64,000 nucleotides of DNA from Vicinamibacterales bacterium (GCA_036504215.1 DASXVO010000018.1:1-64000); one strand, 5' to 3'. Shown: positions 9,181 to 19,407, numbered from the stretch's first letter. Program-made: numbers and translations. The notes: a model not told the origin generated them from the sequence alone.

Positions 9181-9268
9181 AGGGAGGAAGGAGGAAGGAG
9201 GAAGGAGGACGGATGACGGAGGAAGGATGAAGGGGGAAGGATGAAGGGGGAAGGAGGAAGGAGGAAGG
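9181..9268 (+). repeat. Homopurine GGAGGAA-type simple repeat
   Basis: About 88 bp is almost entirely A and G on the plus strand, built from degenerate AAGGAGG units with a few pyrimidine interruptions. It lies between two minus-strand genes, upstream of the gene at 9135. Mirror-symmetric purine tracts can form triplex DNA and slip during replication. A short GC-rich inverted segment (GCCCCGCCGAAGCGGCG) follows. Confidence 0.8.
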
Positions 9269-9404
9269 CGGCCAGGCGGGCTTGCCCCGCCGAAGCGGCG
9301 GTGATCGATAGTGCCGCCACGGCGGGAAGGCGAAGAACGCAGGTGGCGGCGCCAACCTGCGTCCTTCGTGTCGTGGCGCTCGCTCGGGCGGTTGTGCCTC
9401 CGGG

Positions 9405-9929
9405 CTAGAAACTCTCTCCCATCTTGCGGTGTCTGTTGGCGCGGAACCGGTCCACGCGATCGAGGAAGCGGGCCTTCATGTCCTTGGCCTTCTGCTGCTG
9501 ATCCGGCGTCAGCACGCCAAAGACCTCCTTGCGAACCTGCGCGCGGAATACCGCCAGATCGGCCTGCACCTTCGCGAGATCCGCGCTCTTCTCGCGGATG
9601 GCCGCTTCGTTGATCGGGTCAACCGCGATCGCGTCGCCGAGCGTCCGACGCGCGGTCACCAGCCGGTCCGCGAACCCCTTGAAATCGGCCTTGTGACCCT
9701 GCAGGATGGCCTTGACCTGCTGCTTCTGCGTGTCACTCAGACCGAGCTGCCGCAGGCCGAGCCGAAGCGCGCGCCCGGGGCCGCCGCGCATCATCATGCC
9801 GGCGCCCTTGCGCTCTTCACGCTGCGGACCCTGCTGTTGCGCGTACGAAACGTCAGCCGCCGTGCCGGCCACGAACAACGCGGCCAGGATGAATCCCGCG
9901 GCCAGTCGAACCTTGTTATGCTTGCTCAT
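9405..9929 (-). CDS. Spy/CpxP-like periplasmic protein (LTxxQ type)
   Basis: This 174-residue exported protein has a signal peptide ending near VSYAQQQ. A Gly/Met/Arg-rich linker precedes an all-helical domain with two LTxxQ-like motifs (LSDTQKQQV and LTPDQQQKA). That is the signature of the Spy/CpxP/zinc-resistance family of periplasmic chaperones and stress sensors. A strong ribosome site (GGGAGGAAG) lies just upstream of the ATG at 9929. The gene is divergent from an OmpR-type regulator and its kinase, the same arrangement as cpxP-cpxRA. Feedback on that sensor or induction by it is a reasonable inference. Confidence 0.82.
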   Translation of the reverse strand: MSKHNKVRLAAGFILAALFVAGTAADVSYAQQQGPQREERKGAGMMMRGGPGRALRLGLRQLGLSDTQKQQVKAILQGHKADFKGFADRLVTARRTLGDAIAVDPINEAAIREKSADLAKVQADLAVFRAQVRKEVFGVLTPDQQQKAKDMKARFLDRVDRFRANRHRKMGESF

Positions 9930-10000
9930 CGTCTTCCTCCCCGGTGTCGTTTGTTTCTGCCTGATTGGACAGGACCGCTGTGGCAGGCTCATGACCGACC

Positions 10001-10017
10001 TGTGAAAGAAGTGTGAA
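10001..10017 (+). promoter_or_regulatory. Candidate OmpR-family binding site, direct repeats
   Basis: TGTGAA occurs twice (10001-10006 and 10012-10017), exactly 11 bp apart. That is the period expected for two winged-helix OmpR/PhoB-type monomers bound head to tail. The site lies in the 198-bp interval between the divergent Spy-like gene and the response-regulator gene, so autoregulation and control of the Spy-like gene are both possible. Confidence 0.45.
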
Positions 10018-10127
10018 CTGGAGGCTGCGATGTCGATCGCGTGGGCGATGAGGGTGATCATGACAGAGCCGCTCCGGGATTCGGGCCGTCGGCCCGGACC
10101 CTGGAACGGCCGGGTCCGAGTGTAGCC

Positions 10128-10862
10128 GTGGCGACGAGAGTGCTGGTCGTCGAGGACGAGGCGCACATCCGGGAATTGGTGTGCCTGCACCTGGGACTGG
10201 AAGGGTACGACTGCATTCCGGTTGGCGATGGACGGGAGGCGCTGCGAGTGGCCGGCGAGCAGCCCCTCGACCTCATCGTCCTCGACTTGATGATCCCGGG
10301 CATCGACGGCCTGACCGTCTGTCGAGCCGTGCGGCGGGAAGGGCCGAATCGCGACGTGCCGATTCTGATCCTGACGGCCAGGCGCGAGGAGTCGGACAAG
10401 GTGCTCGGCCTCGAGAGTGGCGCCGACGACTACCTCGCGAAGCCGTTCAGCGTTCGGGAGCTGGTGGCCAGGGCTCACGCGCTGCTCCGTCGCGCCCGCC
10501 GGGCTCTGACGACGACCGAAGGCGAGGGGGCCGCCCAACCGGCTGAGGAGGCGATGCGACCGATATCGATGCACGGGGTCGAGATCGACCCGGCCCGCCG
10601 CCGCGCGAGAGTCCGGGGCACCGACGTGGAGCTGACGAACCAGGAGTTCAAGCTGCTGCTGTTGTTCGCGGAGCACCCGGGCATCGTGTTCAGCCGGGAA
10701 GCGCTGCTGTCGAAGATCTGGAAGGGCGACACGTACGTGACCGTGCGCAGCGTGGACACGCTCGTGAAACGTCTGCGGCACAAGATCGAGGCCGACCCCG
10801 CCGACCCGGCGCTCATCCTGACGCAGTGGGGCGTGGGGTACAGGTTCGCCGACGTGCCCTGA
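10128..10862 (+). CDS. OmpR/PhoB-family response regulator
   Basis: The 244-residue protein has a receiver domain (about 1-120) with the acidic pair VVEDE at the N-terminus. The phosphoacceptor is Asp53 in IVLDLMIPG, and a conserved Lys lies in YLAKPF. A C-terminal winged-helix DNA-binding domain follows (about 145-244). The start is ambiguous: GTG at 10128 begins directly at the receiver fold, whereas an ATG at 10041 would add 29 residues without similarity. The kinase gene follows in the same orientation after 53 bp, and a Spy-like gene is divergent upstream. The plausible signal is envelope stress, but the ligand cannot be read from sequence. Confidence 0.9.
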   Translation: MATRVLVVEDEAHIRELVCLHLGLEGYDCIPVGDGREALRVAGEQPLDLIVLDLMIPGIDGLTVCRAVRREGPNRDVPILILTARREESDKVLGLESGADDYLAKPFSVRELVARAHALLRRARRALTTTEGEGAAQPAEEAMRPISMHGVEIDPARRRARVRGTDVELTNQEFKLLLLFAEHPGIVFSREALLSKIWKGDTYVTVRSVDTLVKRLRHKIEADPADPALILTQWGVGYRFADVP

Positions 10863-10915
10863 CCGGGCAGGGAGTGGGGCGGGCGTCTCGCCCGTCCGGA
10901 TCGCCGAGCATCCGC

Positions 10916-12406
10916 ATGTCCGAACGCGCCTGGTATCGCAGCCTCTACTGGCGGATCGCCATCGGGTTCGTCGCCTGTCTGGCGATCGCGCTCGTGGCGC
11001 AGGCCGTGTTCTTCGTGTGGATCATCGTGCGCGGTGAGCGCAACGTGCCGGCGCGCGCACTGACGGTGTTCGCGACCGTCGTGGCAAACGACATCGCCGG
11101 GGAAATCGAGGGCCAGCGTGAGGCCGAGATCGAACGCCACCTGGTCGATCGGTACGGGAGCCTGCCGCGCCCCATCTGGGTGATCACGAAGGATCGCCGG
11201 GTCGTGTCCGGCAACTGGGGACCGCCGCCCCCTGGATTGATCCGGAGGGCCGGCGAGCGTATGGCACGCGGCGCGGCCGCGGGCCTGGACCCGATCGAGA
11301 GCTTCCGGGCCCGACGCGCGGCCGCGTTCGCCCCCGTGATCGTCCGCGGCCAGACGGTTGGAATGGTGATCGTCCTCGCGGGCCGCCCGCCCAACGTCGT
11401 CGCGCGCCAATTCGGCCCGTTGCTGCTGCTGATCGCGCTGGGCCTGGTCGTCGGGGCGGGCGCGGTGGCGTCGGCCCTGATCTTCCGGCCCGCCAGCCGG
11501 CGGCTCGAGGCCCTGGCCGACACGGCTCGTCGTCTGGGCGCGGGCGACGTGACGGCCCGAGCGCCGGAAACCGGAGGGGACGAGATCACGCGAGTCGCCA
11601 GGGCGTTCAACCAGATGGCCATCGACCTCGTGCAGCGCGCCGAGGCGCTCCAGACCTCGGACCGCCTCCGCCGGCAACTCCTGGCTGACGTCTCGCACGA
11701 GCTGATGACCCCGCTGACGGCGATCCGCGGCTACCTCGAAACACTCGACATGCCGTCGATCGCACTCGATGCCGACGCTCGCAGCCGCTACGTCGGGATC
11801 GTCCGCGAGGAGACGTCGCGCCTGGAGCGGATCATCGGCGACCTGCTCGAGCTCGCCCGGCTCGAGGCGGGTGGAGGCTCGTTCTCGCGCGAGGATGTCG
11901 CCGTGGGCCAGCTGTTCGCCCGGGTCCTGGCGCGACACGAACACCCGGCACGCGAGCAGGGGGTCGCGCTCGAAACCGAGGGCGACCAGAGCATCCTCGT
12001 GCAGGGCGATCCGCTCCGACTCGAGCAGGCACTGCAGAACCTGGCCGCCAACGCGCTTCGGCACACGCCATCAGGCGGACGCGTGCGCCTCTCCGTGGAG
12101 CGACGCGATGAGCCCGACACCGCGCGCGGAGGCCCGGAGTCACTGGGTGAGGTGATCTTGTCGGTGCGCGACACCGGCTCCGGCATTCAACCCGACCACC
12201 TGCCCCACGTTTTCGATCGGTTCTACAAGGCCGACGCCTCGCGCGCCGAATCGACGGGCACCGGCAGCGGCCTCGGCCTGTCGATCGTGAAGACCATCGT
12301 GGAGCGCCACGGCGGACGCATCACCGTCCGCAGCGAACCGAACGTCGAGACGGTATTCGAAATCGTCCTGCCAGACGCCGACCCGCGGTCATTCAGCGCC
12401 GGATAA
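10916..12406 (+). CDS. Membrane sensor histidine kinase
   Basis: The 496-residue kinase has an N-terminal transmembrane helix (about 10-35), a periplasmic sensor loop of about 120 residues and a second helix (LLLLIALGLVVGAGAVASALI). A HAMP domain follows, then a HisKA domain with the phosphorylated His261 in DVSHELMTPLTAI. The C-terminal ATPase domain shows an N box (LAANALRHT) and DTGSGI and GSGLGLSIVK G boxes. The ATG at 10916 was taken because it starts just before the first membrane helix. It is the cognate partner of the regulator 53 bp upstream. CpxA/BaeS-like function is suggested by the neighbouring Spy-like gene. Confidence 0.92.
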   Translation: MSERAWYRSLYWRIAIGFVACLAIALVAQAVFFVWIIVRGERNVPARALTVFATVVANDIAGEIEGQREAEIERHLVDRYGSLPRPIWVITKDRRVVSGNWGPPPPGLIRRAGERMARGAAAGLDPIESFRARRAAAFAPVIVRGQTVGMVIVLAGRPPNVVARQFGPLLLLIALGLVVGAGAVASALIFRPASRRLEALADTARRLGAGDVTARAPETGGDEITRVARAFNQMAIDLVQRAEALQTSDRLRRQLLADVSHELMTPLTAIRGYLETLDMPSIALDADARSRYVGIVREETSRLERIIGDLLELARLEAGGGSFSREDVAVGQLFARVLARHEHPAREQGVALETEGDQSILVQGDPLRLEQALQNLAANALRHTPSGGRVRLSVERRDEPDTARGGPESLGEVILSVRDTGSGIQPDHLPHVFDRFYKADASRAESTGTGSGLGLSIVKTIVERHGGRITVRSEPNVETVFEIVLPDADPRSFSAG

Positions 12407-12410
12407 CGCA

Positions 12411-12513
12411 CCCGCACCTCCAGCACCCTGGCACCCTCAGCACCCTCAGCACCCTCAGCACCCCCAGCACTCGCACCTCCAGCACCCCTGGCACCCCCAG
12501 CACCTCCAGCACC
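12411..12513 (+). repeat. CAGCACCCT-type tandem repeat
   Basis: About 100 bp downstream of the histidine kinase is a degenerate tandem array of a 9-nt unit (CAGCACCCT and variants such as GGCACCCCC), running into C-rich tracts up to the next gene. It has no coding potential on the plus strand that I trust. It resembles slippage-prone intergenic microsatellites. Confidence 0.75.
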
Positions 12514-12611
12514 TGTCCCCCCCTGTGTCCCCCCTTGCCCTCCCCCCCCGCTTTTCACTACAGTGTCCCCCGCGCTTCCCCGACAACCGCGCGACGCCCG
12601 GAGTCCTCGCC

Positions 12612-13211
12612 ATGTCCATGCTGGCCTTTGGCGCCAAGCCACACGCCCTACGCTGCGCCCGCTGCGGCCGTTTTGTCGACTGGGCCGAGTCGCAGCTCCA
12701 GACCGTCTGCAGTTGCCGGTCGCGTCCGACGTGTCCGGCCGTCCTCGTCCGCCAGGCGGACCCTGCCGACCGGGTGGAGACATTGGCCCTGTTCCGACGC
12801 GACTTCGGCCGTGCGGCGGTGTTGGCTTTCGGTGAACTGATGTCGCTCGAGGATTGCCCCATCATCATCGCGGAGATGCGGGGAGAACTGGCGGGGGCGC
12901 TCGCTTACCGGCTGCTGCCGGATGCGCTGCACATCATGGCGCTGGCCACCGATCCGATGTGGCAGCGATCGGGTGTGGCCACGCATCTCGCAATCGAGGC
13001 CGAGGCGCTCGCGCGCCGACATGGCGTGAGCCGGCTCGTCTTCGCCACGACCAACGACAATCTGCCTGCTCTCTATTTCTACCAGCGTCGCGGCTGGACG
13101 CTGACCGAGGTCGTGCCCGGCGCGATGATCGAGCACGTGAAGCCCCACGATCGCGCCGGGTTCGCCGGGATACCTGTGCGGGACGAGATACGGATGGAGA
13201 AGAGCATCTAG
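12612..13211 (+). CDS. GNAT N-acetyltransferase with N-terminal zinc ribbon
   Basis: The 199-residue protein opens with a small Cys cluster (CARCGR at about 15-20, then CSC and C41) that looks like a zinc ribbon. A GNAT acetyltransferase domain follows, with the acetyl-CoA loop MWQRSGVATHL and the C-terminal ALYFYQRRGW motif. The substrate is unknown; N-acetylation of a small molecule or protein is the family role. The ATG at 12612 has GGAG about 9 bp upstream. The TAG stop shares CTAG (13208-13211) with the stop of the convergent BON gene. Confidence 0.8.
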   Translation: MSMLAFGAKPHALRCARCGRFVDWAESQLQTVCSCRSRPTCPAVLVRQADPADRVETLALFRRDFGRAAVLAFGELMSLEDCPIIIAEMRGELAGALAYRLLPDALHIMALATDPMWQRSGVATHLAIEAEALARRHGVSRLVFATTNDNLPALYFYQRRGWTLTEVVPGAMIEHVKPHDRAGFAGIPVRDEIRMEKSI

Positions 13212-13762
13212 CTCTCCTCCAGCTTCTCCAGTGCCGTCCTCATCTCGGCGTCGGTCTTCAGTTGGCTGTCCACCGAGAACGACAGGAAGCCGGTGGCCAG
13301 CGATCGCGCCAGCATCCGCTCGACGTTGTTGTTCACCACACCCGTCAGCGTGACATGGCCGTTCTCGACCACGATGTGAATCGGTGGGTTCGCCATCGCT
13401 GCATACTGCCAGAACGCGGGATTGCCGTAGATCGCCCGGGCGATGGCATACCGCAGGTCATCGTCGAACAGCGACGCCGGCAGGACGGTGATCCCATTGC
13501 GCACCTGGCGCACACCTGCCACCTTCGCGACGCGCTGCTCGAGGTCCTTCGCCTTGAACGGCATCGTCACCTTGCCGGTGAGCGTGACGACCCCGTGATC
13601 GATACTCGCCGACACGTCGTCGAATACCGAGAACCGCGCGTAGGTCGTGACGGCTCTCGAGATGTCGTTGAACACCTGCAGGTCTTTCCGATCCGGCTGC
13701 GCCAGGAGCGCCGCCGGAAGCAGCAGCACCGTGGCCGCCGCAATCGCCAGTCTCCTCAACAT
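13208..13762 (-). CDS. Exported BON-domain protein
   Basis: The 184-residue protein has a signal peptide (LAIAAATVLLLPAALLA). It carries two BON-type modules: ASIDHGVVTLTGKVTMPFKA with VRNGITVLP, then HIVVENGHVTLTGVVNNN. BON domains (OsmY-like) are found in periplasmic proteins that bind phospholipid or stabilise the envelope. The ATG at 13762 has AGGAGG about 9 bp upstream; the longer frame to 13864 lacks a ribosome site. It converges with the GNAT gene with overlapping stops. Confidence 0.85.
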   Translation of the reverse strand: MLRRLAIAAATVLLLPAALLAQPDRKDLQVFNDISRAVTTYARFSVFDDVSASIDHGVVTLTGKVTMPFKAKDLEQRVAKVAGVRQVRNGITVLPASLFDDDLRYAIARAIYGNPAFWQYAAMANPPIHIVVENGHVTLTGVVNNNVERMLARSLATGFLSFSVDSQLKTDAEMRTALEKLEES

Positions 13763-13961
13763 GGGTTGTACCTCCTGGATGATTCCTGTCTGGCCCCACA
13801 AAGTCCCATGAGCGGCCTGGCATATCTGCCGGTCTTCGCTGCAAAGCACGCGCCAGCTGTTCATGCGGGTGCAATTCAGCGGAATCGAGCAGCCACAAGG
13901 ATGGGCATGGATGAGGTGTGCTCAGGCGAGGACGCCCGCGACGAGAGCACAGGTTCAGAGT

Positions 13962-15113
13962 CTAGAGCGTTGGCAGCCCATGGCCGGAGAGGGCCAGGCC
14001 CAGTCCGTAGGTGATCGCCGCCTCGAGGATGCCGACGAGTGTCATCTCGGTGCCGCTCGCCCACCACGGCCGTGTGGTGATGAGTGCCTTCGACGCGCCG
14101 ACCGCGAAGTGCGCGATCGTGCTGATGATGAACGAGGCGATGACCGCCGGCATGCCGACGGTGAAGAAAAAGGGGATGATCGGAATGAAGCCGCCGACCG
14201 CGGTTGAGAGCGTGGCCGAGATCGTGGACCGGAGCGGATTCGGAAAACTCTCCTCCGAGAGGCCGAGTTCCTCGTGGACCAGTGCGCGGAGGAACTGCTT
14301 CGAATCGGCCTGGAGCCGGTCGACCATCATCCGCGCTTCCTCCGGGGTGAATCCTTTGAGCTGGTAGAACAGCTCCAGCTCGGTGCGTTCCTCCTCGGGG
14401 TCCGCTTCCAGTTCCCGCCGCTCGCGCGCAACCTCCGACTCGTAGACCTCGCGCTCGGACTTGGAGGCGAGATAGGCGCCGGCGCCCATCGACAGCGCAC
14501 TCGCCAACGTGCCCGCGAGGCCGGCCGCCAGGACGACGCCGCTTCCACCGGTATAGCCCGCCATGCCCGACACGATGCCGAACACGGCCCCGAGTCCGTC
14601 GTTCACACCGTAGATCGCGTCACCCACCCAGCCGGTTCCACGCACGTGCCAGCGTTCGCGACCCAGGATGGAATCGAGGGCCTTCCTCGGTGACGGGGCG
14701 GGACCAGCGAGCGCATGAAGCGTTCGGGCGTGGTCGCGTTCCTCGCGCGCCACCTCATCGGCCACCGCGCGGTCTTCCGGATCGCTGAACGACGCGAGCA
14801 GGCGCTGGTACTCCGCTTCAGCGACGTTCTCCTCTTGTTCGAGCTTGTGGAGGACGACAGACTGGTCGCTGAGCTTCTGGAGCCAGTTGAGAGATCCACG
14901 GACCAACGTGGGATCGGGTGCCTGGCCAGTCGCGCGCTGGATGCGTTCCGCCCACCGCGCCGCGTGCTTCTCCTCCGCATCCGCCAGGCGCCCGAGGATA
15001 TCCCGCCGTCGCGGATCGGCCTCGCGCTCGCTGAGCAGCCGATACGTCGTGGCAGCCTCGACCTCCTGGCGCCACAGTTTCTCGAGCGATTGAAGATATT
15101 GGTCCTCGGTCAT
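13962..15113 (-). CDS. Ferritin-like / VIT1 fusion, MbfA-type iron exporter
   Basis: The 383-residue protein fuses a cytoplasmic rubrerythrin/ferritin-like domain (about 1-140) to a VIT1/CCC1 membrane domain (about 160-383). The N-domain carries paired carboxylate/His ligands in EEKH (47-50) and EERDH (124-128). The C-domain shows WVGDAIYGVNDGLGAVFGIV and several membrane helices. This is the plan of MbfA and the erythrin-vacuolar iron transport family, which oxidise or sense iron and export it, protecting against iron and peroxide stress. I start at the ATG at 15113, because upstream frame belongs to the spacer. The ZIP gene ends 52 bp upstream, so the two are probably cotranscribed. Confidence 0.87.
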   Translation of the reverse strand: MTEDQYLQSLEKLWRQEVEAATTYRLLSEREADPRRRDILGRLADAEEKHAARWAERIQRATGQAPDPTLVRGSLNWLQKLSDQSVVLHKLEQEENVAEAEYQRLLASFSDPEDRAVADEVAREERDHARTLHALAGPAPSPRKALDSILGRERWHVRGTGWVGDAIYGVNDGLGAVFGIVSGMAGYTGGSGVVLAAGLAGTLASALSMGAGAYLASKSEREVYESEVARERRELEADPEEERTELELFYQLKGFTPEEARMMVDRLQADSKQFLRALVHEELGLSEESFPNPLRSTISATLSTAVGGFIPIIPFFFTVGMPAVIASFIISTIAHFAVGASKALITTRPWWASGTEMTLVGILEAAITYGLGLALSGHGLPTL

Positions 15114-15165
15114 CGTCTGGACCTCTGGGCCCCGGGCTGTCGGGCTGCTGGCTCCGGACTCCTGG

Positions 15166-15903
15166 CTACTCTCGAAGGCCGAACGCGGTCGCAATCCCCG
15201 CGCCGAGCAGCAAGAGCTGCTTGAAAGCGCCCGCGGTGACCTTGCCGCGGTGGAGATCGGGAATCAGATCGGCCATCGCAATATAGAGGAAGCTGGCGGC
15301 CGCAAACGCGAGGGCGTACGGGAGCACGCCCGGGAGCCGATCGAACGCCAGGAACGAGACGACCGTGCCCGCCACCGCGCCGCCGGCCGAGAGCACGCTC
15401 AGTCCGAGTGCAGGCGCCCGCCGGTACCCGGCGTTGAGCAGGACCGCGTAGTCGCCCACCTGTTGCGGCACCTCGTGGAGAGCGACCGCCGTGGCGGTGC
15501 TCAGGCCGAGCGGCCACGACGTCTGCACGGCGGCGCCAATCGCGACGCCGTCCACGAAGCTGTGGAACGCGTGGCCGATCAGGACGAGCGCGCCCGGCCG
15601 GCCGTGCGCCTCGCAATCCTCGGTGTGGCAGTGGTGCCACAAGACCAGCTTCTCGAGCACGAAGAACGTCAGGATCCCGAAGAGCAGCGTGGCAAACGTC
15701 CGGGGCGGATCGAGGTCGGTGAGCACCTCGGGAAGAATCGAGAGCAGGGCCACGCCGAGCAGCGTGCCGACCGCGTAGCTGACGAGGTGAGGCACCAGGC
15801 GAAGCCGGTTCTGCGGACTCAGGACGAGAAGGCCGGACGCCAGCACGAGGCTTCCGAAGCTCCCCATCACGCTCAGGCCAAGGGCGACGGCAAATAATCG
15901 CAC
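15166..15903 (-). CDS. ZIP-family metal transporter
   Basis: This is a 245-residue protein with about eight membrane helices. The conserved helix IV motif is HAFHSFVDGVAIGA and the helix V motif is HEVPQQVGD, both of which form the binuclear metal site of ZIP transporters. A His/Cys/Glu-rich loop (WHHCHTEDCEAH) between helices III and IV is a probable metal-binding loop. ZIP proteins import zinc, iron or manganese. The downstream ferritin-like/VIT1 gene suggests the pair handles iron or manganese, but the metal cannot be fixed from sequence. It starts at the ATG at 15903. Confidence 0.88.
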   Translation of the reverse strand: MRLFAVALGLSVMGSFGSLVLASGLLVLSPQNRLRLVPHLVSYAVGTLLGVALLSILPEVLTDLDPPRTFATLLFGILTFFVLEKLVLWHHCHTEDCEAHGRPGALVLIGHAFHSFVDGVAIGAAVQTSWPLGLSTATAVALHEVPQQVGDYAVLLNAGYRRAPALGLSVLSAGGAVAGTVVSFLAFDRLPGVLPYALAFAAASFLYIAMADLIPDLHRGKVTAGAFKQLLLLGAGIATAFGLRE

Positions 15904-16157
15904 GTCGGCATCATAAGTCAGCCGTGGGTCGCCAGTCGATGGCCGTCCACCGGATCACGAGTCTCCATAGAGAGATCGCAGCGGCCGCCGTCCTCCGTGT
16001 TCTCTGTGGTCTGTGCAATCCGGTATACTGAAGTCAATCCAATCAATTCCGCGGCGCCTCTTCGGAAGAGTCACCGCACGTCGTGCCCGGATCCTCACGC
16101 ACAGAGCGGCCAGCTGACCCTTCTGTCGCTCGCTGTCCCTCGCGGTCAGGAGGAACG

Positions 16158-18140
<1,983 letters not shown>

Positions 18141-18181
18141 TGGCGGGGCGCGTCCGGCGACGAGTATCATGATGGGCCGAC

Positions 18182-18238
18182 AATCTCTCACGGAGAGATT
18201 ACCGACGGAGGGACTCTCGCGGAGGGTTGCTCGCGAGA
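18182..18238 (+). other. Paired hairpins in the porin leader
   Basis: Two stem-loops precede the porin: AATCTCT/AGAGATT (18182-18200, 5-nt loop) and TCTCGCG/CGCGAGA (18215-18238, 10-nt loop). Both contain a CTCTC-R-CGGAG core, so the region is also a direct repeat. It lacks a T-tract, which argues against an intrinsic terminator of acs. A leader structure or regulator site is possible. Confidence 0.4.
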
Positions 18239-18265
18239 CGCCATCATGAACAGGAGAGGAAGGGA

Positions 18266-19375
18266 ATGCCCACGCGCCCGCCCGCGCCGCTTGCCGCCGC
18301 AATCGCCGTCCTCGTGCTCGCGCTGAGTGCCTCGCCGGCCCGCGCGCAATGGATGATCAGCAGCAAGGACGGGAAGACGAACGTCAAGATTGGCTTCCTC
18401 GCGCAGCCGCAACTCGAGGTCCTCGACACGCCCGACACGACGGGGACTTCGAAGAACCTCTTCCTGAGGCGAATCCGGATCGTGTTCGGCGGGCAGATCT
18501 CCGAGAAGTGGACGTTCTTCTTCGAGACCGACAGCCCGAACCTCGGGAAGGCGACTCCCGACAAGGCGGCAAACCCGACGGGCGCGAAGGATACCGGCGG
18601 CGCCTTCATCCAGGACGCCTATTTCACCTACAACCAGAGCGACGCGTTCAAGGTGGACGCCGGGATGATCCTCGTGCCGCTCGGGCACAACCACGGACAG
18701 TCGGCGGCGACGCTGCTGGCCGTGGACTACGGTCCGTACACGTTTCTCGAGAACGGGCCGACCGGCGGCCGGACGGCGCGCGACTACGGCGTGCAACTGC
18801 GCGGCTACCCCTTCAAGCAGCACCTGGAGTACCGCCTGGGTGTGTTCCAGGGCGTGCGCGGCGTCGAGGCGCGGAACGACTTCCGCGTCGCCGGACGGGC
18901 GGTGTGGTACCCGTTTGCCGCCGACACCGGGTTCTTCTACTCCGGCACCTTCCAGGCCACCAGGCGCGTCGTGGGGATCGGCGCGGCGTTCGATCACCAG
19001 AAGGCCTACGGGACCTACAGCGTTGACGCGTTCATCGAGCAGCCGATCAACAAGGGTGAGCGGGGCGTGACCGCGCAAGTCAACTGGATGCGCTTCGACG
19101 GGGGAACGTTCATCCCGACGCTCGTCAAGCAGGACGCGCTGCTCATCGAGGCGGCGTTCCACTTCATGAAGGGACGAATCAGCCCGCTGGTGCAGTACTC
19201 GCGGAGGACGTTCGACAACCCGCTCACGCCGGAACAGAGCATCTGGCAGGCGGGCATTGCGTATTGGATGGCGGGCCACCAGCGCAACCTGAAGTTCACG
19301 GCCGGCCGGCAGCACGTCGACGGGCAGCCAGACCGGACGCAGGCGCTGGGACAGTTGCAGCTCTTCTTCTACTAG
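18266..19375 (+). CDS. Outer-membrane porin, phosphate-selective O/P-like
   Basis: This is a 369-residue exported beta-barrel protein. The signal peptide ends near SPARA. The N-terminal segment (KIGFLAQPQLEVLDT, then RRIRIVFGGQISEKWTFFFETD) matches the OprO/OprP-type porin fold, and amphipathic strands continue to a terminal Tyr after QLQLFFY, the usual barrel-assembly signal. The selectivity is not visible. The ATG at 18266 follows an AGGAGAGGAAGG ribosome site. An IS630-family element is inserted at its stop codon; the TAG is formed from target TA plus the first IS base, so the protein is complete. Any native 3' terminator has been displaced downstream. Confidence 0.85.
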   Translation: MPTRPPAPLAAAIAVLVLALSASPARAQWMISSKDGKTNVKIGFLAQPQLEVLDTPDTTGTSKNLFLRRIRIVFGGQISEKWTFFFETDSPNLGKATPDKAANPTGAKDTGGAFIQDAYFTYNQSDAFKVDAGMILVPLGHNHGQSAATLLAVDYGPYTFLENGPTGGRTARDYGVQLRGYPFKQHLEYRLGVFQGVRGVEARNDFRVAGRAVWYPFAADTGFFYSGTFQATRRVVGIGAAFDHQKAYGTYSVDAFIEQPINKGERGVTAQVNWMRFDGGTFIPTLVKQDALLIEAAFHFMKGRISPLVQYSRRTFDNPLTPEQSIWQAGIAYWMAGHQRNLKFTAGRQHVDGQPDRTQALGQLQLFFY

Positions 19376-19407
19376 TGTAGTGTCCCTGAAATAGCTATAC
19401 AGCGACA
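19375..19407 (+). repeat. IS630 left terminal inverted repeat
   Basis: The outer 12 bp (GTGTAGTGTCCC) match the right end perfectly. The following 20 or so bases match at roughly two-thirds of positions, including the shared CTA-ACA spacing. Transposase would bind here. Confidence 0.85.

Noticed and set aside
18182-18200. AATCTCT/AGAGATT hairpin as the acs terminator
   Set aside because: There is no T-tract and the hairpin lies close to the porin start, so a leader role is at least as likely.
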